Source: Pseudoneurospora amorphoporcata
Lineage: Eukaryota; Ascomycota; Sordariomycetes; Sordariales; Sordariaceae
Length of the DNA: 64,000 nucleotides
Direction: 5' to 3'
Assembly: GCA_033297205.1 (NCBI GenBank)
Contig: MU859083.1
Coordinates: 186,001-250,000 of the forward strand
Made by a program: the position numbers and the translations under genes. This document shows positions 31,801 to 42,192 of the stretch, piece after piece; the stretch's first letter is position 1, and each line of letters opens with the position of its first letter. Below the pieces are notes generated by a model. The model was not told the DNA's origin. It saw nothing but the letters and a program-made list of their open reading frames with translations, and ran no database searches.

Positions 31801-33790
31801 GTATCGGATCGGCTTTGGAGACTGGACTGGACCATCGGACAGTTCATCGGGTGAGGGACACACAATCGAGATAACCAAACATACAGCGTCTCAGCGTGTC
31901 AGATTGGAGATGTGGGATCTACCCGAGATCTCCATTATCCGATTAGTCTCGTGTGTGCTGGCTTCAGGGCAGAAGCATGTACGTGTGTACGGTATCTACC
32001 TAGCGAAGACGCAGTGCTACACCGTTCAGAGGCCGTATTGGCCGCCAACCACCACCGCCACCAACCCCAATGCGTCGACTACACACTGCACTGCTAAACT
32101 GGTCAGCCCCCAACCAACAACTGCCCAAGACAAAACGAAACGAAACATGGAGTCGGAAGAGCTAAAAGTCAGACATACACAAGGCCAATATACATACACC
32201 TTCAATATCAACGTCTCGACATGGAGGACAGTGTACGACTGTCCGCGCAACAAACCTACGCTGACCAGAATAAGAAATTGCCCAATTGGACAAAAATCAG
32301 CAAGTGTCCACATGTAATCGGCCAAGCAGTCTCTGCGTTACACCGTTGGGTGGCCCTGTGGCCTTTCCCCCCATCTAGGACGGAATAGCGAGTCACCAGG
32401 ACAAGAAAAGAATAACAGTTTTTATACTTTGTTGCATATCTCCTCCCTTCGCGACACAACTACGATAACCTATGCCTATCACAGACGGCGTAGGACAGAA
32501 ACATGTGTGCCGGACGGAAGAGCTCTGCCGTGATGGCGAAGATGGCTTTAGCTCAGCCTCCCCCGCATCTTGTCACTGGGCTCGCTGGCACCAGGGCAAG
32601 ATTTGACGCCAAGTAAGGTACGGATGAAGGTGCAGTCACCGGTTTCCTTTTTGTTCATTGATGATCAGCACCGGAAATTTTCAGTCTCGATAAGGATTCG
32701 ACACAGACATGCCAACGACAGTCGGACACGAACCCGGCACGACCTCCGATCAGTTTTTAAGATGATTTGGCCATTTCCGGTCGGTCTCTGGCACTGCGTT
32801 TTGGGGGCAGTTCATGGTCTAATTCCTTCGACGATCAATGACTGGGGGCTTTGGGTATCTCCGGTTGTATCAGACCTTGAAGTCGAGACCGACATCCCGC
32901 GCCCAACGAATTTCCACCGTCTCCTTCACAGTTCAGTCCTTGCTTCAAGCATGCGTCACTGGGATCCCCTGACTTCTCCCCAGGTCTGATAGGCAATAAG
33001 AGCAAGTCTGACAGCTGGACTGTACAATCATTGCCAGGCCTTGTGCTACACCTCTCCGTCCCTGTCCTTATCATTAACCCCAGGAGCGCTAGCGTTCGTC
33101 ATGTCTCAACGGGATCTTTGAAGATCCAGATCACTGTGGGGAATGGCATGATGGCACGATTTCCACTCTTGACAACAAATCTATCGACGGCAACCAGACT
33201 ACCCGAAGAGACGGGTCATTCTCAACCAACGAGCACCATGTTCTGCGAGAAATGGCTTGCCAAGGAGATGAAGGACACACGGGGGGGTGAAGGGCACAAG
33301 CCACAGTCCAAACTCTCCATGCGTACGTGACTCGGGAGGGACAGAAACAGAAGAGAACACAAGCGCAACAAACCAGCACTGTCGCCTGGTCAAGGACCAC
33401 CACAGTCAGCGCACTAGCGGCCACCTTATCGACAACCGTCAGTAGGCGTAAGTATTGCTGTGGCTCAGCAGTCTCGGCACCACTGCCCACTTTCTGTTGA
33501 ACCTCACCAGCACCTCGCTAGGACTTGTCTATTCCAGACTCGTCCCCTCCCCCCTGCTCGCTTGTCCTTGCTCTCTTCTCTCGTTCCTTGATCCTTTCCA
33601 CTCTCCCTCCACTCTCCACAATGCACCCAAGGGCCGACCCGACAGTTCGGAAACCAAAGTCAGACAAACATGGGGATTGGCTCATTTTTGGCCACGCGAG
33701 CCCTCATACCATCCAATAGGAATTCCAACCTCTTGAGCAGGCCTCGAAACTTGGCCTGCAAGGCTGAGTAGCTCTGTGTTTACACGTGTA

Positions 33791-34333
33791 CTCGTCAGGA
33801 CTAGAAACGTCCCGAAAGGGTCAGGCAGGTCAATTAGTTAAAATCAGGGCAATTAGTTAAATTTTTGGTACATACTCCACCTGCAAATTTACTAGCAAAT
33901 GAAGGTAGCCCTGTATAACCGCATATCGTAAAACAGGGTGAAGGCATTCACACATTGACTGCTCATTCCACAGCGTATGCATCAAAAAAGTAATTGCGCC
34001 AGATTGTTCGCCTCGTTTTTATCTATCTAATTATGTATTTAGGTTTTTCATATCTTCTGTTTTGGTGGTGCAGTAGCATTCGTTACATTTTTTTGGTGGT
34101 GCACTCAGTATCCGTTACATTCTGGCATACGAATATAAGGTACGTGCTTTTATTAGAGCTCGCTAGCTATATGTAGTTATGCGACAAAATGATGGTACTT
34201 CTATCCTGTACTAGTTTTGGTGGCCTTGGCATGTACCTAAATTTTTTGAACTAATTGCCCTGATTTTAACTAATTGCCCTGCCAGACCCCATCCTGGCGG
34301 ATGGGGTCTGAAGGCGTTTCTGGCCCAGACGAG
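33791..34333. mobile_element. Candidate Tc1/mariner-type MITE, 543 bp
   Basis: The element is flanked by TA on both sides (33789-33790 and 34334-34335). Its ends, CTCGTCAGGACTAGAAACG on the left and the complement of CTCGTCTGGGCCAGAAACG on the right, match at 16 of 19 positions. A second, stronger inverted repeat lies inside: 33824-33859 and 34249-34283 are complementary over about 35 bases with one mismatch, and each arm carries the word CAATTAGTT twice. The core is AT-rich and has no transposase-sized frame; the longest is 60 codons (33994-34176). A 31-bp direct repeat (34060-34088 and 34091-34120) begins TTTTGGTGGTGCA. The TA duplication and terminal inverted repeats point to cut-and-paste elements of the Tc1/mariner superfamily. 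The family is not identified. Confidence 0.72.
34283..34310. repeat. Perfect 12-bp hairpin in the right arm of the inverted-repeat element
   Basis: CAGACCCCATCC and GGATGGGGTCTG are exact complements separated by TGGC. The left arm has no equivalent; at that position it reads TCCCGAAAGGGTCAGG, which may be a decayed or deleted copy. Confidence 0.85.
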
Positions 34334-37300
34334 TAGTGTTCGCACAAGGGAGAAGACCAAGAAGCCACGTGATCCTCTCAAGATGCAACCCCAGGCACTA
34401 TATTACCGCACCTGGCAGATATTGGGGCAGATACGGTGGTCTTCCGCAAGGCCCAAGCACTGCACCAGCCGTTATGGAATGTTCTTTACGTCCGTTGATG
34501 GCGTATAGTATTGATCCCATCTCGTCGTCCCCTGCCCAAGGTATACGACGTCTGAAGATAGTGATTTCCATGCGAGACAGCAAGTTCTTTTTGGCTTGTC
34601 ATAGCATCATCGTCACTAGAGGTTTATTTGTTCCACCATCGCCGTCATTATCATCACAACACATGGCGCTAGGTACATGTAGTCCTGGCCGTTTTGAAAC
34701 AATCTAGCACTGCTTGGCCGGTCAGGTACACCTGCATGGAAACACTTCTAACGCAGGTTCACAAGGTACAGTATGCACGTCAAGTTCTATTCTTAGGTAG
34801 GTGGGCATCGCGCTATACCTGAGACTTCTGTTGCTAGTGATGCAGTTATGTTGCAGTCATCGTCGAACACGAAGTTTGAACAACGTTTGAACGTTATAGC
34901 ACTAAGCACACCACTCAACAACTCAGAATAGTACCGTACTCTAGCATCTAGATCACATCTCATTCACCCCCAGCTTCACACCAAAGACCGCCAGTAACGC
35001 TATTACCAGAGGACAATAAACCATATGGCGCGTCAAACCAGCCGCCATCAAGGTGCTCATTCGTCCGCCCGCCGCTGGACTGAACAAAAGCTCGGTTCCA
35101 AACTGCCGGAAGAGTGAGGTGCCCGATCGAAGTTTCCCTCTCTTCTTGACGCAGAGGCAAGTTTTGTGTGTTTCACGGATTCACCGATTGGGTTGACCTC
35201 GGACCTTGGCGGATTTGTACGACGCAACCTAGAGGTAACTTACCTTACCTTTAGAGGTATGGCGTTCTTGATGAACGATCAGTGCTGTCAATCAATTCGC
35301 CGGTCTGGCTACCTAGGTGCCCGATCAACAAAGACAGGACAGGCACAAGGAAGGATGCCTCTACGCAGTATGTTGAGACCAACAGATCAACGTACCTCCC
35401 GTCTAGTCGTAGAGACAGTTCGCACGATGCACAGCCAAAGTGAACAGAGGAGAAAGCAAGCTAGTACCTACCGTACCGTACACGCACCACATCAAACCAT
35501 TTCTTCAACTTTGAGATGGTGTTATCGAGTCCATGTCCTATTTTCGTCCTCCATGTCTGTTCCTGGCAGGTTCATCCGTTCGAGTATCTTCTCCCAGCCA
35601 TTCTATACACTGCCATATATTCTCTGTTCTTTATTACAGATTCAAGTCAGCAAGCCAAGCATCAAGCCCCCCATTGGAGTTGGTGGTTGGAGTGCTAGGT
35701 AAAGACCAAGGCAGGCAAAAACCAGGCTTCAGTGGCTTGCATGCTCCCATTGTAATACGAACTGCAAGGAGACGGGATGGATGGATTGAAGAAGAAAAAC
35801 GGGTGTGGTGTACCTAGCTACCAGTTGTTGCGTCTGCGTCTAGTCTACAGTCTGCAATTCTACGGCGCAAGCGGCGTGAAAGCGGATAGGGTATGGTAGG
35901 CTAGGCGGCAAAGTGCGCTTGTTGGACGGCCGAGACGGAGACGGCCGAGACTGCCTGGACCAACGAGAGACGCGGGCGGAACTTGGCATCCACATACCTA
36001 GGTAACCTGGAACTGGTGCTGGAAGATGGCAAAAAAAACGCAAAAAATTGCAAACCTGTCGTCAACGGTTTTTGGTCATCATCACATCAGATCAGCGGTA
36101 GGGTTCCATTGCCATGCTTCGTGTTATCGAGACGTTTCAAATTTGCCAGTGGCTGGTCCGGAGTCTCCAGATTCGCCTTGAAATCGTCATTATTGCTATG
36201 GGCATTCTTTGTTGAAGCTCTAGAGTACAGCTGAGCTGGTCATGGTTTCAGACATGGCATAGCATCATAGTTGACTGATGAGATTTCGATACGGCTTCAT
36301 CTCGGTTGGGGATGCCAATCAACCAACACGACTGGACTCTTCAGAATCAGGTGGCATCATGATGAAGTAAGAGGATGTAAGAGGTTGTAAGAGGTTGGAA
36401 TTTATCACACCCTTTCAGAAGGTTCAATGTTGGATACCTCTACACCGTCGACATGATACCTACAGCACAACCTGAAACTCGGCTGATGTGCGGTGACGAG
36501 GGAAATATCGCCTTCTTCTCAAAGGATTTCTATCTGTGGGGAGGTGGAAGTTTGAGGTCTCTCGGCTGAGACGGAAATAGCAAAGGATTTTCGGTCTGCC
36601 AGTCATCTAGTGTACCTACCTGGCCAACGAGGATAATCTTTCCTATCAGAGACAGAACGGTGAGTGTGTGTCTCCAATCGTCGGCGTGGCTGGCGGTGAA
36701 GACGAAAAAGGTGAATGGGTAAATCCCGTACAGACGAGCAGAACGGTGCCTAGGTAAGGTACATATGGATTGTCGCTATCGCTTTCGGATATGGAAGTGT
36801 GAAAGTGTGAACCGGTGGTGCTTGGTACCTATATAGGCGGTGGAAGCTTGGAGGAGACGGTGATTCTCACAGTCAAGATACTCGACAAGGCTGTGGCTTA
36901 GCGCTTTCATCACAGTGTTGGAGGAGGCAGATTGAGGTCTAGGATCGGAGATGTGTCCGACACACCGTTTTTGGTCAAACCACAGTGATGTCGACCAGTC
37001 TTTGCGCGTTTCCTGGTGTTTTGGAATTCTGCACCCCCTCTAAAGATTTTCAACCCCCCTTCTTGCAGCCACTCATGGCAGGCCTTGGCGGAGAGGTACA
37101 CTCCGTCGCTTCACCAAATGGAGACTATCCATGACTGTGGCGTCCATAATCGAGATTTGATGGTCACATAGATATGGTGGAACTGTGGAAGATGCGTGGA
37201 CGCGCGCAAGAGGCGCCCCCAGTCCTCTTGTCTCGGGCAGTCAAAAATGGACTGGAAGAAACAGAAGAGGAAGAAGAAGGAAATCGGAACACGTCAAGGA

Positions 37301-40300
37301 AAGAATGACACAAGCCACTCTTTCCGAAAAAGTCATGATGAAGATTGGAAGCACTGGGAAGTGATGATGGTCAAATGTGACAAAAGGGGAAGGTGAGAAT
37401 GTCAAGAGTGCAGTGGTACGTACCTGACGTTGCTGATGTGCGGCAGTCACGGGGGGAAGAAACAATTTCCCACACGGCCCGGTACCTAGACGTTGCGTTT
37501 TCGGCACGGCATGTCCATGTCTGAGAAGGAGGATCAGCCGTTCAGGAAAAGTGAGCACCGGATATTGCCTTGATACAGCGCTTGCGCGCTTATTGCCAGG
37601 CGAAGTACCCTTCAGACTTTCCTTCCCTCGGTACTCTGTGCTGCCGCCAGGCTGTCACTATCGCCAACACTCCTCCTTCTCAGACCTGCCTGGAGCCTAG
37701 GGACATGCTGTTCCTCCCTGCATCAACCTTTCACCTTCTACCGCAAGGCGATATCCGCTACACCGTCGGCACCGAAGCACCCAGCCATCAGAATCAGATT
37801 GAGGTCATGGCATCTTCAATCTTGGCTAAACCCCCGCCCCGAGAATGGCAAAATCGTCCGATTTTCTGGACGGGCTGCAACTGGAAATAGATTGGTCCTC
37901 ATTGGCGCGATCCCAATCGAGATTGGCGGACATCGCTTATCTGCAGCATAGTGTTCTAGACGTGCCGGTTTGGGGTCATGTTTTGGTGGTGGGTAGGTAG
38001 GTGCAACTGCCTGCCTGCAAGGGCAGCAACATGAAGATGATGACTGCTTCGGCACTGGACGGGTGTACGACATTCAATCAGTTACGAACTGCTTGACTGG
38101 ACTGACTGGAAAGGTGTGACGGGCTTTTCTTGGAAGCATCATGGCTGGGATTGGATCAATGCAAGCGACAGACCGCCGCAAAAGGACCCTGATGATTTGG
38201 ATTTCTCCAGCCAAGTAAGGTACGTCCGAAGATGTGGCTGAAATGCCCCCTGTGTAAAAAGGGCTTGAAAAGGGCTTCAGCACACAGCGAATGGATTTTG
38301 CGCTTCTCTTTTGAGAATGGCAATTGCTATTGGGCGTTCGAAACGGCAGCCAAACGGATGACCGGGCACTGAGAAGTCGCAAGAGGGGGAGGCTAGTGAT
38401 GCGGCATTGTCTCTTTTCGATTCAAAATTTCTTCAAACTTCCGAATTGGGGTGCCTTTTTTTGGGGTGTTGTAGTGACGGGAAGGATTTGATGGGACATA
38501 GATGCGCGGCATCACGAACTACGCTACGCTACACTATCTACATACACGCGCGCCAGAAATAGCAACCAGACTGATGCGGTTGGTAGACGCAACCTCCAAA
38601 GCGACGGTGAGCCCAAAACATATTGAGGCTGTATACCTACCAAATGTTGGAGATATCACGAATATCACCGTCGTTGGTGTTGACGACTTGTAGTGATGCC
38701 GCCAGCGGTTTGCGTAGCAGTCTGGTAGCGTCGGTCGTCGGGTACCAGACGCAGAGAAAGACCCAAGTCAAGGCAGAATTTTGATAAAATAAGATACCTT
38801 ATTCACAAAGACGGTGAGTTGTGCATCAACGTTCTGCGCATTTTGAAGCGGTCGTGAGAGCGGTGAATTACGGATGTGGGCAGTAGGGGCGGATATGTGC
38901 ACCATTGGCGAGAAGCTACACCGCCAGCCATTCAGCAATTATGGTGATAGCCAGGCATTGACGTCCTATCCAGAACCTTCCTGTCGCTCCGAGAGGGTGA
39001 ATTGGTGACAAAGAGAGAGAATATTGACGAAATGAAGCAGAGTTTCGACGGTTGGGACTAATAAGACTAGGAACGAATCCATTTCCCTTCTCGGCCCGGC
39101 CGTTTCGGTTCTTTTTACTCGCTTCGTTCGTCTTGTCTTGTCCCTTTCTGGGCATTGGTTGTATAGAACGTGGGAGTGAACCCCTGACTGGAGTGTACGA
39201 GAGTGGAACATTTTGTAACGGTGAAATGTCTTAGTGACGTACCTCTGTCTCACTCCAGTCTTTCTTCACCCACGCCAGGCAATCACGCCGTGGTGTAGCA
39301 GTAGGTAGGTTGGGGGTAGTGAACCCTGCGCACATCGTCATCATCATCATCATTTTCAGTTTCCCTGTGATTCATTTCACGCTCTTGATATATGACTTCC
39401 ACGGGCATACCCTCTTCCCCCATTCAGAACAGCCACAGGATAAAAAGGGAAGTCTTCGAGATCAGTCGCACATCAGCCAGAGAGCGCTTGAGGCGTCCTC
39501 CTCGAAGCGCCACAGCGCACTAACAGGCACTTTTAGCAACTGAGGGGTAGATGTGGCCTGCTTTTGAGACAGGCACCTAGACCTAACCTCTTTCAGTGAC
39601 ATCTGTCTGTCACTTGTTATATGAGATGGTGCTAGGCCGGAATGGGAGTAGTCTTGGGCCTGTTTATAGGGCAGAGTTACGGACGGAAATCGGAGAAAAT
39701 AACCGGGGAATGGCGGAGATGGAATGGACTGTAATGGGGAATCGGCGAAGGTAGGGAAATGGGAAGGGCAAGAGCTAACCTCTGGTCTACTAGCGTACAG
39801 GACCACTGGGGAAAAAAGAACTGGAGATGAAAAGCTTGGCTATCACTAACATGACAGGCTCGAGAACGGGAAAGAACGAGGGGGATGATGACACTATCGT
39901 TTACAGGGCACATGGATGGATGAACGGGCAGTCATGACAGAATCCTCGAGGGTAGTGTAAGGTAAGGTAGGTAAGTGATTAGTGAATTATCACATGAAAT
40001 GTTGCCTGCCCGCACACACTTCCCAGCCAGTCCAGCAGTGGCATCATCACCTCACATCCATTTCTCAATTTGGTGGTCGTAAAAGGGAAAAAACGCAGAA
40101 AAACGACAGCCAAAAACGTCTCATCATTACCGCTTCTAGCCCTACCAGGTCCTTTTTCTCGGCCAGCTTCGTGTCTTGGCACATTTGACTTGTTGCAGCG
40201 GTGCAGAAAGGCCGGCCAGTCCTTGTCCGACCGTGCCGATTCGGATGCAAGAGTTGACGGGAATACAAGGGGGTCATCCGGTGCCGAACTCTCACTGTTA

Positions 40301-41570
40301 TAGTGGGTTAGGTCCAGCGGTTGGGGGCCATTTCCTGGATAATATGCCGGCTGTCATTGGTCGGTTGGCGGGCTGGTGAATGGTGGGATGAACCTACAAT
40401 GTAAAAGGGAAGGACAGGATGTGGTTGGCTGATGACATTGATGCTAGGGGCCGTTGGAAAAGAGGTACCTCGTGGAAGGAAATACTGAGTTGCACGCACT
40501 GAGGAAGGTGCAAGAGGAGACGAAACGGGAAAGAAAAGGCTATCGTGTTGATAGATTGGCAGATTGGACATTACTCACGATTAGTTTACGAACACGCTAC
40601 CGCTGGCGATATTGATGGCGCGCGGGCCAACAACATCATTGTCGAACAATGTGCACAGCTTCACTAGCACTGACTCCTGAGATGGCATGTGGTATCGTGA
40701 ATCTCAATGGTTGGCGAGTACAGATCACCAAACGCCTAACATCGTAGGGAGCCATACCATCCCTTGATACCGTTCCCTGCCCTGATATCACCGGCTTTTT
40801 TTCTTGCGCCAACAACCCGGCAACTACCAACCGTCCGTTAATCACTGCCAACGAGCCTTCCATTCTTAAGCCAGCCAGCCACCAAAAACAGGGGCACCCA
40901 TCGAGATAGATTCGCGTCAACAACTATGCGCTTCCACATTCACCTGTGATGCAATGCAATCTGTTTCAAGCCCATGGTATTCCCATTCACGTAGAAAGGT
41001 CGAAAAACCTAGTAGTTTTCGACATGCTAATGATGCAAGTGTTCCTATTCCATCCAGTCCAGTCCTCTACCCATTTTCCCCAATTCCGAACCAGTTCCGA
41101 ACCAGTTCTTTCCCAGTCCAGTCCTATTCCATTTCCCGTACCTGTCCAGCAGTCCCTTTCCTGTGTCGAGATAGTAATCACCAAAGCCAATCCTTAAACC
41201 TCAAGTGTGATCAAAATTGCATCGCTATTCCACTCTTCTTCTGCATGTGTGCTGTGCTTATGTCCTAGATGCAAATCAAGACTTGACGAAAAAAAAAGAC
41301 AAACGCTGCAGCAAAACATCCCGTCATCGTGTGTGTAGAAAACTCCAAATCGCCACCACCAACCGAAGCACACCTAGACTCCATCCCCTTGTATCTTGTA
41401 GCGGTCGGTACCTTACGTATGTAAAAGCGCAGAATTGAACAATCAGTCAGTCCTTGAAAAAGCTGAAGGCAACGCGGGAAGTAAAGTGAAAAGTAAAGTA
41501 AAACCAAAAAAAAAGGAACAAAGGGAAGAAGGAGAATGTAGCAAGAACAAGTGAGAAGAATGTCATCCAG

Positions 41571-41593
41571 CCATCCATCCATCCATCCATCCA
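41571..41593. repeat. CCAT microsatellite
   Basis: Six consecutive CCAT units in the presumed 3' untranslated region of the forkhead gene. On the minus strand they read as Trp/Met/Asp/Gly codons and create a spurious frame. Confidence 0.8.
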
Positions 41594-42192
41594 CCTCCAG
41601 CCCCGTCCAGTCCAGCTCAGCATCGCCATCTATGCGGTCTGGCCAGGCCCCTCTCGATGAGGTATGTGCGGCGAAGAGATGACAGCCGGAACAGTAAATT
41701 GTAGATAGGTTAAAAGGTGGCAGAGGTGGCAAGAAAGTCATCAATGTTTGATGTTGAGTGCTGCCCAGGCACCCAGACCACCCACCCACCAGGCCACCAA
41801 GCAAAGGATGGAAGGGAGAGAGCAGCGGGACCTGCAGAGAGGCCAACAAGGGATAGTTTGTCCTTCCCCTGTCCTTGTCTACCTTAAGTGACAACCACCA
41901 ACCCAGTGCCCCGTCTATTTCTGCGCGAAGAAGAAAAAAAAAAACCAAAAAAACCAAAATAATAAAAGTAGAGAAAAAAGAAGAAAGGAAACAACCCCCG
42001 CCGCCCCGCCAATCTAGTAGAACCGAATCAAAGCAAAGTGTTTGGGTATCGCCTTTTGTGTGTGTGTGTGCGTGTGTTGTTGTGTCGTGAACCTCATGAT
42101 CGTAAATTTGGTATTGGTACAATTTGGCCTCCTGCAGTTCGTAGCATTAAGCCTCCCATCTTTCCCTTGTTTGTGCTCCAGCAGTGTCAGAC

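Larger units (their letters stand above)
26231..42192. other. 16-kb gene desert between convergent genes
   Basis: Both flanking genes point into this interval, so neither promoter lies here. I find no frame with a recognisable domain, no paired splice sites joining protein-like segments, and no tRNA or rRNA. Numerous frames of 60-285 codons overlap on both strands. The longest (41265-42122 minus, 31631-32317 plus) are low complexity or lack an ATG. Contents include poly(T) at 28829-28859, CCAT repeats at 41571-41593, many TAGGTA/TACCTA words, and one inverted-repeat element at 33791-34333. The base composition is not uniformly AT-rich, except inside that element. Confidence 0.6.

Noticed and set aside
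31631..32317. 228-codon plus-strand frame in the gene desert
   Set aside because: Begins at GTG directly after a TAA, has no early ATG, no recognisable motif, and overlapping minus-strand frames of similar quality.
41265..42122. 285-codon minus-strand frame downstream of the forkhead gene
   Set aside because: Low complexity produced by poly-T, CCAT and GT repeats, hydrophobic codons from homopolymers, and no domain; best read as forkhead 3' untranslated sequence.
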